DNA of 64,000 nucleotides from Rhytidiadelphus loreus (GCA_947034895.1 OX344764.1:63469348-63533347); one strand, 5' to 3'; numbered from the stretch's first letter, positions 39,437-52,352 are shown. Numbers and translations: made by a program. Notes: generated from the sequence alone by a model not told the origin.

Positions 39437-40225
39437 CTCCCTCTGTCTCGAAATAAATCTAGGGTTTTTTAGAAATGGCTTGATTAATGTGAGTTGCTTC
39501 GAGGGATTGCAAAGTTATCGTAGCTTCTACTAAAGCCCATTAGGTGTGAAAGAATAGAAGTCAATAGTGAAGTGGTACTTGTTGAAAACAAGCAGTGAAA
39601 GTGACATTTTATTGCCCTTTTTGAAACTACTCCAATGGTGTCAATTTTGATCATTCTCTGAGCAACATTGATGCAATGACATCCATTGATGTCCTTTGTA
39701 TTCAATTTTAACAATGTCTTGTGATTCAACTCAAGGAAATTCTCAACAAAAAATTTGTTAGTAGCAATTTCTGTATAATTTGGGGATAAATTCTTTGCTT
39801 TTGTGGTTGGAAGTTTGAGTTTTGATTCCCTTTGTAGGGATTGAATTGCTATATAATCTTTGGAGCACAAAATCTATGTATTCTTTTGCTTTGAGGTGTT
39901 TGAACTAGCTTCAATTATTGTTCATCAATACTATAAGAAACCCATGTTTTAGTTGGCGTTTTGTAATTTTTTCAGACGGATTTTAGGTGACATCGGGAAA
40001 AACAACTTGTGTTTTTTCACGTCCAAGTTGACATCTAGATGTTATATTAGACATGAAAAAACACAAATTGTTTTTCCCGATGTCACCTAAAATCTGTCTA
40101 AAAAACTTACAAAACGCCAACTAAAATTCAGGTTTCTTATAGTGTAAGTTGTGGAGAGACAATGTCAAATTTAATTCGGGACAAGTATATTTAGAACCCT
40201 TGGATTTATTTCGAGACAGAGGGAG
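39437..40225. mobile_element. Stowaway-type (Tc1/mariner) element containing a nested hairpin
   Basis: The ends are CTCCCTCTGTCTCGAAATAA and TTATTTCGAGACAGAGGGAG, each flanked by TA. This closely matches the plant Stowaway consensus. It is 789 bp, of which about 216 bp is a second element at 39929-40144. A 128-codon minus-strand ORF inside has no convincing transposase motif. Confidence 0.85.
39929..40144. mobile_element. CACTA-like hairpin MITE nested in the Stowaway element
   Basis: The left end is TACTATAAGAAACC and the right end GGTTTCTTATAGTG (CACTA on the minus strand). The two halves pair along almost the whole 216 bp, forming a long hairpin with a short loop. No clear target duplication is visible. 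Confidence 0.75.
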
Positions 40226-42206
40226 TATGTATTTTTGGATGGTAAGAAGACTCTTCAAAACATAGATGGATGAAGACTCAAAGTATGAATTACCAATATT
40301 TGTCAATATTTACCACTTTTTCTATGAAAGAAAATTCAAAATGTCATATATATTCTATGTCTTACAAAATTTTATTATTAGAGGTATCAATGTTTTTTCT
40401 ATTAATTTTTTAATTAATTATATAAAATATAAATTTATACAATTATACAATTTTCAAATTCTATAACAAAAAACTGTATGTATTAATATTCAAAGTTAAA
40501 TGCTTCAAAATTTATTTCACAAAAATCTTTACATACATTTTGAAGTATGGTATACATATATTCTTCAATACAATTCTTACAGACAAAATTATAGGCAAAA
40601 TTTATTTTATCATTTGAAGTGAAAAAACTAGAGTTCAAGTGGAAACATTAAAATCGTATATTGAACATTTAACTTGATTTAATAAGGATTATTCTCAACA
40701 TAATTTTAAGGAATGAAGGACATTTATAAAAAGTTGTATGTAATAGTTTGTGGTGGATTTTGTCACTAACTAATTCAACAAAAAAATGTACAATTTATAA
40801 AATTTCACCTCAATTCTATAAAGTGAAGAAAAGATTTAAAACTATAGAATTGTATATCAAAACTTATTCACTAGAAAATAAAATAAAAATTTTACAAGCT
40901 AACAAATTTCAATACAAACAAAGGTGTAAGGTACTAAGTCACTTTATGTGACTATTAAATTGTAGAAGTTTGAGTGAGTCTTTTCTCTTCTTTGTAAAAT
41001 TGAAGTAATGTGCAATCTTGGGATGTGATAGTTGCTTATTTAAGAGTGCTTTAGTAGTCACAATAGGATTATGTATTTTTTGGGATTAAAACAACCAAAG
41101 AGTTTGGCTACTTTAGGGATTTGAAATTGTAACCATTTTTGAAAAATATTGTGGTCATTTTGTATAAAAGTATCATGAAGTTTTTTTTTCTCCATCCTCT
41201 TCAAAATTGTCATTATGTAGGTCAGTAATTGAATATATAAAAAGGTATGTTTGATTTATGTCAATTTAAACATCACTTTTTGAAAATTTAGCGTTATCCC
41301 AAAATTACTATAAAACACAAAAAATTCAAAATTCCACTATTTTTTTAGTCCATATATTCCAAAAGAATTGACTACGTTTGGATTTTGAACTGATAGGAAT
41401 AAATAATATTTAGCTTAAATAGTGTTAAAGTAATATGTATGTACATTATTAATATCTGATTTTGTATTTTTGTATTTGTGATATTTTCTTGAAAGTCTCT
41501 AATGCACCTAAATATCTGAAAGGACCTCATGTAAAAAGAGATCTCAAAGGCTTATTTTGAAAAATTATGTAATTACTTAAAATATAAAATTGATAGAGAG
41601 ATATGTATACAATACAACAAGTTATTTTACTTAAATACCTTAACCCTTGAACGTTGACATAGATGCCAAACGTCCGATGGATGACAAGGAATCTTTGAGT
41701 GTAGGATGAAAGTGCAACTATTCATCTTTCGAATTGGGTTTGGAAAGGAAAGATCTCTTATAGTAATTTGACTTCCTATAGGTGCTTTTGCTATTTCTTT
41801 TACCAATGATTCACACGATAATACAAAAGGATGATTTTGAGCATCACCCCTTTAATGTGCAAGGATTTAATACAAAATCCTTTGGACACTTGTTGAATTC
41901 AAAATGCTAAATTTTGAAATTAGAAAAATAAATGAAACTATCAATTTTGCCTAATTAAGTATATAATATATTATCATATTTTTTTGACCATGCTGTCTAT
42001 CAAATTACTTTATTTTTTATCATGTTCATTTCATTATAAAAAGGACATTTTTAGCACTTACAGAATGTTTTGGCTAAATTTGTATAAGTAGTTGGAAAAT
42101 AGGTCGTCATCTTATTATCCAACACGCTCAGAGCATCGCCACTAGTTGCACTCCAAATGAGCATAGTACCAAAAAGTGGTGAAGCATTTACTGTCCTGTG
42201 AGATGT
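40226..42206. other. Intergenic AT-rich sequence
   Basis: No gene or clear repeat boundary was found. A TTAACCCTTGAACG sequence near 41640 may be a lone piggyBac-like end. Confidence 0.5.
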
Positions 42207-42209
42207 GAT

Positions 42210-42445
42210 CACTAGAAGAAGCCCGTGTTTATTTTAATTTGTTGATGTCAAAGTTGACGAATTTTGCTAGACATCGTTTGTAACAGCTTGTGTTTTTATG
42301 TCAACAATGACATCTAATGTAACATCTTGACGTTACATTAGATGTCATTGTTGACATAAAAACACAAGTTGTTACAAACAATGTCTAGCAAAATCCATCA
42401 ATTTGATGTCTAAAACATTCAAATAAACATGGGCTTCTTCTAGTG
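42210..42445. mobile_element. CACTA-type hairpin MITE with 3-bp target duplication
   Basis: The ends are CACTAGAAGAAGCCCGTG and CATGGGCTTCTTCTAGTG. The 3-bp duplication GAT lies at 42207-42209 and 42446-42448, as expected for CACTA elements. The arms, of about 115 bp, are nearly perfect complements. Confidence 0.88.
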
Positions 42446-42799
42446 GATTGTGTTGTGGCCACCCAATGACCCCTATCAACAACTCATTAAAATTGGATTG
42501 GGCATCATTACTCAATTGACACCAAGGTGCCAAGTCACGGGAAATGCCGTTGTGATGCTCCGTGAAGATAACAACTAAAAACTATTGAGAATAATTGTTA
42601 TTAAGTTACAGTAGACAAGGAGAGTTTTTTGACAAAGAAAGGACTAGTTTGAATGTTCTATAGAGTTAGAAGGTGGGTTTTTTGAGTTAAAAGGTTGAAT
42701 TTCATAGAAAAATAGAATCTACTTCCTTTGAAGATGAGTTTCAAATTGATTTTAGACCCATGTGAATACATTACTAAGGGATTAAGAATAAAATCTTTA

Positions 42800-43060
42800 T
42801 CTTTTACATTATACACATCTATTACATATACATGTACTTATTAATATTTATAGGATTTTAAATTTAATTTTTATATAAATATCTTATATATTATACATAT
42901 CTATTACATATACACATACTTTTTAATATTTATAGGATCTTTAATTTTATTCTTATATAAATATCTTATATATTATACATATCTACTACATATACATGTA
43001 CTTTTAAATCTTTTTAGGATTTTAAGTTTATTTTTGTATAAATTATTATATATATATATA
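42800..43060. repeat. Three AT-rich tandem units of about 85-90 bp
   Basis: Three consecutive segments each contain ATCTATTACATATACA, TTTATAGGATTTTAA and ATATAAATATCTTATA with small changes. A (TA)n tract follows at about 43048-43062. Confidence 0.75.
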
Positions 43061-43199
43061 TAGTTTTCATTAAAAAAAATTTCAACCTTTAAGAATATGA
43101 GGTGTGTGCATTGTGAACATGGGTTCCAAAGTGTCCTCATATATTGGAAGGTTATACATTGGAGCAAGGTTTGTAAATCATTAGAAGAGATTTTTGCTT

Positions 43200-43500
43200 T
43201 TGGGGAGACTATAAGTTCCCGGATTGTGGGAACTCTGGAAACTCTACGAGAATGCTGATTTAATGTGGCCAGGCGACGGCCATGTCAGATATAATTAATT
43301 AATATATTTTTTATAAAAAAATATTTTAATTAATATATTAATTAATTAATATTAATATATTAAAAAAAATATTAAAAATTTAATATATTTTTTTTAATTT
43401 TTTAATAATGATTATATTCTGACTATTTAGGGCTTGTTCCCATCAATGGAAACAACCCTGAAACAGTCTCCCGAGTATCTGAAATCTCCCCTAATGTCAT
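43200..43500. mobile_element. Relative of the nested foldback element, flanked by about 85-bp direct repeats
   Basis: On the minus strand it begins CATTAGGGGAGATTTCAG and ends AAGTTCCCGG...CTCCCC. Outside it, two direct repeats of about 85 bp (43,086-43,172 and 43,552-43,634, each ending GGAGCAAGGTTTGTG or close to it) bracket the region. Confidence 0.45.
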
Positions 43501-43799
43501 TTTTCATTTTTATTTTCATTATTATTTTCTTAGGATTTCTATCTTCCCTTTAAGAATATAAGGTGTGCATTGTAAACAACCTGTTCAAAAGCATCTCCAC
43601 ATACGTGAAGGTTATACATCGGAGCAAGGTTTGTGCCTTAAATTTTATTTTTATTTTCATTATTTTTTTCCTATAAAAATTCATAGTGATTACTACAAAA
43701 TTTCCTCTCCAAAATACATTTTTTACTTGTATTAAACATATGGTTTCATTTTTTAAAAGTGAAAATGAAATTTGTCTTTTATATGTAGTTGCTTAATCA

Positions 43800-44098
43800 A
43801 TACGACAGTACACCTACTAAAAAAGAATAATATAAATGTTTCTCTTGAGCCTCACAAAAGTTCTTTCCCTTCTTTGCATGCCCCCCGCTACCCTCCATCA
43901 CATCCATGTCAACATCCACATCCACATCCATTGTGGCCATAGTCTCTGTTGACCAAGGTAGCATGAGTGTAAAATTGCCCTCTACAAAGGTCCTCCATTG
44001 CCAATCAAATGTGAAAGTGACAAGAAGAACGGTAGAAATTGTACTATAACGTGGTGATGGTGTGGAGCGGTTTGAGACTATACAAGCACAACAAGCAC
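43800..44098 (-). other. Possible captured gene fragment beside a MITE
   Basis: A 112-codon minus-strand ORF (44135-43797) starts inside the MITE at 44099 and continues into higher-complexity sequence with a GTN GAN (Val-Asp) repeat. No domain was recognised. A coding origin is possible but unproven. Confidence 0.2.
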
Positions 44099-44513
44099 TA
44101 AGGTAGTATGCTCTAAAAGCACCCATTTTCTTCAAACTCCCACTATTTTTAGGTGGAGAATGGAGATGGGATGATCCTTAAATGGACCGCTTTAACAATT
44201 AAATGCATCGAGGAAAAATTGTTTTTTCTATTGCAAGAGCCAATCATTGTTTTTGATTTCCACACATCTTCTTACAAGTTACAAGTGGACAGATTTTGGG
44301 AAACCTATGGTCACAAATAAATGTTGATGCCCTGAAGCTTTGAAAATTTATAAGTAATTCAAAAATGTTTGGAAAAATACAAAACCACTTGGGTTAGGTT
44401 CCACATCTATTTTTCTTTCTTTGAAAAGTTATCTAAAAATAATTCTGTCCACTCAAGCCTATGAAAAAGGCGGACCAGCCCTTAAAAGGTCGCTTTTATA
44501 GCATACTACCTTA
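44099..44513. mobile_element. TAAGGTAG-family MITE, copy 2
   Basis: Terminal repeats begin TAAGGTAGTATGCTCTAAAA and end ATAGCATACTACCTTA. The copy is 415 bp. Its right end coincides with the start of the unique region upstream of the BASS gene. Confidence 0.85.
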
Positions 44514-44514
44514 A

Positions 44515-45220
44515 GTGCGTTGCCGAGGCGACTTAGCAAAGCGGACCCACTTGACCCTGACGGAGCGCATGCATTGGCAGTGATAGTTATCAAGCGCAAC
44601 TTAGCGGAAGCTTCGACCTGCCCGGAAGTCTTACGAGGACAGACTTTAGCGGCCCAGGTGGCTGGCTGAGAGCAATTTCAGAATTTAGAGAGTCGAATAG
44701 CATCGCAAAGATGGAATCTCCAGTTCTCCACATCCACCAGGCATTCCGCAACAATTCGAACATTCAAGTTCGATCGATCGATCGGTGATGACTCGGCATA
44801 GGGACCCAAGTTCCTTGCATTTGTCGAAATCGATCGATCTTAAGCTGGGACCCTAAACTCCGACAGATGACCGATCACCTTCAAATTCCTTTCGAAATCT
44901 TCACCTGGTGAGTTAGCTAGGTCTGTCTGATCGACAACGTCGATCTAACCCGGTCGACCCTTAGTTACTGACTTTCGTTAGGGATTTTCGCTTCAGTTTA
45001 ATGTCACTTGATCCTCGGACATCCAAATTCTGAAATTCAAATTATGCTAGTGACGCTCTCAGAAAAGAATGTTAGAATAGAATTAGGTCGATCTCTCTTT
45101 TTGAATTGAATTCGTTTCAGTTAAGACCAGTTGTGAAGCTTATACATCCTTGTTTGTGACTTGAGTTCTTCTCACGGTTTGGGGGATTCGGTATACAGGA
45201 ATTGGGAGTAGTATTTCAGA
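44515..45220 (+). other. Upstream region of the BASS gene
   Basis: Unique, GC-richer sequence begins exactly where a MITE copy ends (44513) and continues to the BASS start codon. It probably holds the promoter and 5' UTR. No conserved ORF is seen. Confidence 0.5.
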
Positions 45221-48200
45221 ATGACGACACAGAGAGGCGATGTTTGCCTTCAACAAGGACAGGTTTCGGTCGGGGAATTCGCCTTGGCAGTGCGGAATAG
45301 TGCATTGCAGAGGAAGCGTCCGCTCCATTTGCGAATGCATTCGAAAGGTATGCAGGGGCTCCCAATTGTCTGAATTCGAAGATGAGAGCTGTAAAACTCG
45401 CGCATTTACAGTACCCTAGATGAAATAGATGCTGGCTATGGCGTTTTTTGTAGGATTGCTTTCGATCTGACTTCGAGTTTGTGTATGAATGCTAGAATTT
45501 TGAATTTTTGAATTTTTGATTTCGATCAATGCTCATTGTGAGATGCTTTGCAGGGCAACCCAGCTTCTTAAAACAGTGTTCGTGGCGGCAGGCAGGCACT
45601 TCTTTCAAGATCAAGACCCTTGGTAATAATTTTGCTTTGCAAATTCTATAGTTTGGTGTATTTCTAGTCTATTGCCTTGACAAGTAAGTCCTTTGAAGGT
45701 GGGAATATTTACATACGTTGTGACGGGTGTGATTTTTGGTAGATTGTTCCAAGAGCCAAATCTATTGGAATCAAACTTTTACAAGTTTGTATGAACTTAT
45801 GTGACATTATAGGGGCAGGTTATAGACATTAGAAGTGATGGTTGACAATCCCATTTCTATTCAAAGATCATATTCTATTTATGAACATCTAGCCAAATTA
45901 TACTTATGGCACTCCCTAAGTGTTACAAATGAATGAGTTATAGACATTAGAAGTGATGGTTGACAATCCCATTTCTATTCAAAGATCATATTCTATTTAT
46001 GAACATCTAGCCAAATTATACTTATGGCACTCCCTAAGTGTTACAAATGAATGAGTTATAGACATTAGAAGTGATGGTTGACAATCCCATTTCTATTCAA
46101 AGATCATATTCTATTTATGAACATCTAGCCAGATTATACTTATGGCACTCCCTAAGTGTTACAAATGAATGAGTTGTTGTTGGACCACTTTAAGAGACCA
46201 AATTAGGTTTTTAACAATGTTGACTTAGATGTTGTTAACATCAATTTCTTTATATTGGTAGATATTCACAACGTTGTCACTTTTCAAAGCATGTGTCTTG
46301 TACCCTAAATCCGTCTAGCACTTCCAATTTTTAGAGCTTTTTGTGGTTGCTTGACATAGTTTTTGGCTTTGTAAATGGTGCCAATATAACAAAATTGACC
46401 TTGGTTTTGCTATGAGTGGGGTTGAAGAGTTAGGCTATAGCAAGTCACCACTACGAAGAAAGCTTCCCACTTGCTGCGTTGGGGCTTCAGACCACAATGA
46501 AAAAGCACTTGAGGTATGAACCACAATGATTCAATACTTGATTTAAAATTAGTTTAGCAGAGATAAAAATGTTCAACATTGAGTCCTTGCATTGTTGGAA
46601 CATTTGGGAAGATGGACAAATAATAATAGTAGGTACTTCAAATGACATCTCAAAATGCCAAATCTTGAGCTTGAGGCAATTGCCTCATTTCCTCATTGGG
46701 AAGTCGAAAGAGGCTCATAGTCCTCTAATCCTTCTCCTCTTTCTAAACCCTTAGATCAATCATTATGTCCAACAACGTTCTTAAGCCTCTTCCCTCTCAA
46801 ACATTATTAGTTCATTTTTTCCTCAATTTTCTAACACAAGAAAGATCTTCATTGTGGAACCCTAGAGATGTGTCTCCATGCACAAAGCTTCTTCCCTCTC
46901 AAACATCATTAGTTCTTCTTTTTTTTCTCAATTTTCGAACTAGAGGAAGATCTTCTTAATTGTTGAACCACTAGAGATGTGTCTCCTTGCACAAACCGTG
47001 AAGATGAGTTTCCAGTGTTCATTGAGAGCCGTTACCCACCTCTTTCAGCTGAGTATGATTTTATGTAGAATAACTTATACCTCATTGCATTGCAGGCACC
47101 AGTGCCGTCTGGACTGCAGAAATTGGAGGACGTCTTGAAGCATGTCAACGTGTACATCCCCCACTCTGTACTAGCCAGCACCGTGCTTGCGCTTTCTTAC
47201 CCTCCTTCTTTCAATTGGTTCACCACCAAGTAAGCCACACAAACCCTAAAAATTTCAAAATACCATTTTAATGAACTAAGGTAGACCAGCCCATTCCAGG
47301 CTCAGACTCAAGTAGTTGGGCAAGCGCATCCTGGAATTCTTTTTTCTAGTGATCTAAATGTGTGGTGTGAAATGTAAATCTGAAGAAGAATTTTACCTCC
47401 CAAACTTGTGTCCAGAATGGGCTGCGTTACTTTAGTTAGGGTTTAGGGTCCTAGCGGGATCCCTTCGCCTCCCACAATGAGAAAGGCTAAATGAGGAATC
47501 CTTTTGAATTTTAGACATCAATGTTGCTGCCAGCTTACTTGCTTTGTTCTCGAAACAAATGATTAATTATGTCTTTGCAATGTTACGAGATGCTACGAGA
47601 TGTTAGTTGGGCAAGCGCATCGTGGAATTCTTTTTTCTTGTGATTTAAATGTGTGGTTTGAAATGTAAATCTCAAGAAGAATTTTGCCTCCCAAACTTGT
47701 GTCCAAAATGGGCTGCGTTTCTTTAGTTAGACTAGCCCTGGTTCTAGTTCTAGCGGGATCCCTTCGCCTCCCACGATGAGAAAGGCTAAATGAGGAATCC
47801 TTTTGAATTTTAGACATCAATGTTGCTGCAAGTTGACTTTATTTGTGCTTGAAACGAATGATTAATTATGTCTGTGCTAGTCTATGTTGCGAGATGTTAG
47901 GAGATGCTGTTATTGAAGTTTTGTATCTAATTGTTGCAGGTACTATGCACCTGCTTTGGGTTTCCTCATGTTTGCGGTGGGGGTGAATTTGAGCATTGAG
48001 GATTTCAAACATGCTGTTGAAGGACCTGGACCAATAGCCCTGGGCTTGGCTGGCCAGTACATCCTGAAACCATTTCTGGGGGTTGTCGTTGCTGCCCTTG
48101 CTGTTCGGTTTCTTCAATTACCTGAAGCAATTGGTAAGGCGGGAGAAAAATAGCTACAATCTTTTGCAAAATTGCAGTATGGAATAGATAACCTGTGAAA

Positions 48201-50691
48201 TGGGGAGGCTCAACCTAATGCCAAGTTGTCTTATTTTATAAAAGGTTCACATTCAGGAGTCTTATGGTTACATTCTAATCTCATATAGACAAGTTGCAAA
48301 TGCGTGCAGTCTAAGATCGACACTCAAGTATACTATGCAAAAGTTATAAGATATAAGTGGTCAAGGTTGAATAGATTTTTTTTGAATCACGTAATAATTT
48401 CAATATCCTCATTGAACATTGCGCATCAAACATCTTCTTCTTATGTTTGAGAAGCATGCTTGGTTTTGAGTAATCCTACCTTAGTCCAAGAAAACCATAA
48501 TGAAAATGAGGAATGTTAGTCTACCTCTGAAAGGAGACACCTAGGGTAGGAGGAATGTTAATCTACCTCTGAAAGGAGACACCTAGGGTATGACTTACTA
48601 CTTATATCTTCATGACATAGCTAACGTAACTACCCCAATAGAGTCTTCATTCGTGTTGTCATTTTCCTTCTTGAAAACACGAATGTTCTTTCAAGTTCAA
48701 AAAACAATGGGATCATGTATCCCACTTTTGCTATTGCAGGTTCTGGGTTGATCTTGTGTGCTTGTGTGAGTGGAGCGCAATTATCCAACTATGCAACATT
48801 TCTTACAGAGCCCAAATTGGCTCCTCTAAGTATAGTGATGACAACTTTGTCAACAGCCTTGGCAGTTGTGGTCACTCCTTTGTTGACTCTCTTGCTTTTG
48901 GGCAAGCGTTTACCTATTGATCTTGTGGGTATGATCACCAACATTACGGAGATCGTTGTAGTTCCTATTGCTGTCGGCCTCTTCCTTAATAGGTACACAA
49001 CCATTCCATTTGTTCAAATGAGCAAATAGTTGCATGCTTAACTAGAAAACAATCCACTCCCACATGTAACGTGAACAATTTAGCCTAATTACAATTGGTA
49101 GGGTTTAGGGTATAACATCAATTTTGTTATGCTAATGCAATTTAGAGCGCCAAAATTGTGACACTCAACTATACAAACCTTTAAAACCTAGGATTGGTAT
49201 GGAGTTAGTTTTCAAGATGAACTGTGCATATCTACCAATTTAATGAAATTGATGTTACGTTAAGAGAGCATAGTAGAAGAGGGCAATGTTAATCTAGAGT
49301 TATTGAAGCAAAATCAATTGTGTCAAGACAAGAATCTAAATATTAAAATCCTCTTATTTGTAAGTTTCATTTTTTCTTCCTATCTGAGGTAGAACCTTGT
49401 AGAAAAATCATTACTAAGTGGAGTGACTAAGCCAGTCACATAGTTGATGAGTAAACAAAGTTTGATTTTACAACATACTTGGATGCACTTCATCCGTTTT
49501 ATATACGGTTGCTCTTGAAAAACTTTCGTCGTGCACTAGTTGCTGGCTTTCTTAGGGTTTGAGTGTGATGTTGCTAGGATTTCTAGGAGGATCTTCTCGT
49601 AGTGAAATCTTCTAAAGAATTTGCTTGAATGTGAAGCTGAAGATTGGCGTTTGAATTGCAGATTTGTGCCCCAGGTCACAAGGGTGATACGCCCTGCGTT
49701 GCCCTTGCTGTCTCTGCTGACAACTTGCTGTTGCATTGGCTCGCCACTGGCTGTGAACATCCATGCCATTCGCTCTCCGTTTGGGCTTGAGATTCTTCTG
49801 CCCGTTGTTTCATTTCACACCGCAGCTTTCATTGTGGGGTACAAGGTGACCGAGGTCACGTTTCCGAAAGCAGCTGATCTCACTGCGCTTGCCAGAACCA
49901 TCTCCTTTGAGACAGGTGCTGATCACTGCCATGTTGAACCATACTGTTTCTGGTGATATTCCATGCGTTTTAGGGTTTCGGGTTTTGTATTAGTGGTCAC
50001 CCAGGTCAGAATCATGTATTTCGATTCTTCAAGAGTAGGAAGGAGAAAGGGTTGTGATTGGTGTCTGCAATGATCTCAATTTTCTTGACTGCATTGCGTG
50101 TGGAGCAATTCGTAGAATCGTTGAGTCTGGTTATCGGTTTGGGTTGATTATTGTGGGTGGTTATTGCATTGTAGTTCTGGTATAGTTTATGACAATTGCA
50201 AATAGGTGAGCCAAAGTTTCGTGACATAATCCTGAGGAATGGGTGGTTGCTTTTAGAAAAGAATCATTTTATCACCCATAGGTCTTAGATTATGTGCCCA
50301 AGGAGGGTTGATATCCCCTAGTGAAATTGACAGTGTTGTGGTTCCAGGCATGCAGAGTAGTTTACTGGGTCTGGCTTTGGCGAATAAGTTTTTCCCAGAT
50401 CCGAATGTTGGCCTGCCTTCCGCCATATCTGTGAGTCCCCTACACATCCAGCTTTAGTATTTAGCACTAATATTGTGAACACCAAATTCCTGGTTTATTG
50501 ACATGTCTTATTGTTGCCTCTGTTGTGGAAACTGTTACTGAACCGCATTTTTATCTCGTCAGTTATGATCTTGTACATGCTGAGAAACACGATGTTCACG
50601 GAGGCAATTGAAATTGTGTTCGCAGGTTGTGATCATGTCGTTGATGGCGTTTGGCTTGGTGATTTATTGGAATAAGCACAAACATCCTTGA
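45221..50691 (+). CDS. Plastid-type bile acid:sodium symporter (BASS) family transporter, 421 aa, 9 exons
   Basis: Exons are 45221-45347, 45554-45622, about 46428-46513, 47096-47229, 47940-48133, 48740-48992, 49662-49915, 50348-50430 and 50626-50691. The joined CDS has 1,266 nt and is open. Plant BASS proteins are chloroplast-envelope carriers that couple Na+ to organic acids such as pyruvate or 2-keto acids. Residues 1 to about 90 are Ser/Arg-rich with few acidic residues, like a transit peptide. The membrane core runs from about 110 to 416 with family signatures LGFLMFAVGVNLS, CVSGAQLSNYATFLT and FETGMQSSLLGLALAN. It resembles the BASS3/BASS5 branch more than BASS1/BASS2, judged from memory; the substrate is not predictable. 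The exon 3 acceptor is the least certain: the AG at 46426-46427 is the one that keeps phase, but a further small exon in the long intron 2 is possible. Confidence 0.9.
45819..46175. repeat. Three tandem 118-bp units in BASS intron 2
   Basis: Units beginning GTTATAGACATTAG start at 45819, 45937 and 46055. The three copies look almost identical, with one substitution noticed in the third, so the amplification is recent or homogenised. It lies wholly within intron 2. Confidence 0.95.
47314..47900. repeat. Two tandem copies of about 291 bp in BASS intron 4
   Basis: Copies start at AGTTGGGCAAGCGCATC (47314 and 47605). They differ by scattered substitutions and a local rearrangement around TAGTTAGGGTTTAGGGT. 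Both lie inside intron 4 and contain no coding exon. Confidence 0.9.
48509..48596. repeat. Short tandem duplication in BASS intron 5
   Basis: A segment of about 42 bp containing CTACCTCTGAAAGGAGACAC occurs twice in a row, with one substitution between copies. Confidence 0.8.
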
Positions 50692-51521
50692 ATTCATTTC
50701 GAAAATCCTTGAATTCATTGACATTAGATTGGCGACATTCTCTAGACCAGAGTATTCTCCTATGGATTTGTATCTAAAAGTTGGCTCATCCGGGTTCAAC
50801 ACTTTCAAAACCTCACAAAAAGGGACAGGTTTACAGTTGCAACCTGTATCTCTTTCATTGTAGATGGTCGTCTTCATTGTTGAGACATCGTTTTTCATTG
50901 TTGATGCTTGTTTCATTTGGTCCTTGCCTGCGTGATGTTGCTTCCTCTTCACCTATTTACTTGTTTACCTCTTGACACAAACTGCAGAATATTTTGCCAC
51001 TATTTTTTATTCAATGGAAGTCAAAAGCCTTGCTGAGTAATGTTATGCAAATGGCTAAGCGGTTTTTAGGGTTTAGGGTCTTCAAATCACCTTATGACAC
51101 TAAGACCATGTCCACAAACAATAGCTTTTTGTTGCTTCCTCATCAAATTGGATGAGAACAAAGAAATGCTCTTCTAAAAGTCCCACTAATGCCTATTACC
51201 TCCCGACCCAAAAGAGTGAAAGCACCACTGTTCATGATGGCTGCGAGCTTTTTGCCAAGTTGTTGGGTACACAGCATCAGGTTGCCTGGTTTTCCTTATT
51301 TTTACAAAAATTCCAGGAGCAAATTGAAAGAAATCCAGAGAGAACAGAAGTGCTAGCAACATCAGGAGCCAAACCGTCCAAGGGGAAAGTAACAAAAAAT
51401 GCCAGGTCTTTCTTGCTGGTCTTCATATGCTCTAAGTTTAGAGGAATTTTTGAAGTATACTGCGGATGCGATGGAGTGTTAAATCCTATATTTTTTCACA
51501 TTAAAGCTTGTTATTTGTCCA
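50692..51521 (+). other. BASS 3' flank; no further gene resolved
   Basis: The first few hundred bases are unique sequence and plausibly the BASS 3' UTR. A 126-codon plus-strand ORF (51152-51532) covers the rest but has no recognisable domain and runs into the repeat element at 51522. I do not support it as a gene. Confidence 0.4.
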
Positions 51522-52264
51522 TTAACCCCTAAATGACGGACCCATCACCAATGATTTCAAGCTTCACTGCCTGTCACTTAGTTTGTTGCCATTTTGCAAC
51601 TAGATATGTATGAAAAAATTTATATTTATTTTTCAGAGATGAAATTACATGTCTTCATTACTTCACAAAAAAAATTAGATTTTTTTGTCGAAAATTGATT
51701 TTTTTGAGAATTTTTGAAGATAAAGTGAAGAAAATTCACATCAAATAGAAAATCATTTCAACAAATTTGAAAATTTCACCATGTGTACATTACAATGACA
51801 AATATCATAGTGTAAACTCAATTTCCATGTCATTCTATAATTAGAATTCAATAGTCATTGAAAATACATCCAAAATCCAAATTGCAATCAAATATTTAAT
51901 ACTAGAAATTTTTCCAAAATTCAAACTGGAGTAGGAACTAGAGTAGATGACCTTCATTTTGTTAGTTGGTCTCAAACTCAAAAAACATCATTTTTGTGGA
52001 GAAAATTCAGATTTAGAGCAAGGAGCAACAACTTCCCAAAATACACTAAAATAGCATATTTTGTGATCCATTTTTTTTAAAACTTCTCATTTATGTGAAG
52101 ACAAAAACTTGCAAGACTACAAACTCAATTGGATATTCTTCATAACTCAACATGAAAAGTCAATAAGGAAAAACATGGATGAAAAGTGCTTCCAATAGCT
52201 TTAAAGCTCACTGCATTGTCATCCAAAACGCCATTGAATGGCATTCTAGGCGTTCCAGGGTTAA
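51522..52264. mobile_element. piggyBac-like non-autonomous element, copy 4
   Basis: TTAA-CCCCTAAATGACGGAC is at the left and CGTTCCAGGG-TTAA at the right. It is about 740 bp and is an inverted homologue of the element at 54038-54765. Confidence 0.65.
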
Positions 52265-52352
52265 CTATTCGCTTGGCACACACTGTGCTGAGTGTTTGCT
52301 GCACAGGTCCCTTTCCTTGCACATGTATCTTTAGTGACGCAAAGAGATGGGG

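Noticed and set aside
39484..39870. 128-codon minus-strand ORF inside the Stowaway element, considered as a transposase remnant
   Set aside because: No helix-turn-helix or DDE/D pattern could be identified with confidence.
50596..50952. 118-codon minus-strand ORF
   Set aside because: It lies antisense to the last BASS exon and 3' flank, with no supporting features.
51152..51532. 126-codon plus-strand ORF after the BASS gene
   Set aside because: No domain; its end lies within the TTAA-flanked repeat element, so it is not an intact gene.
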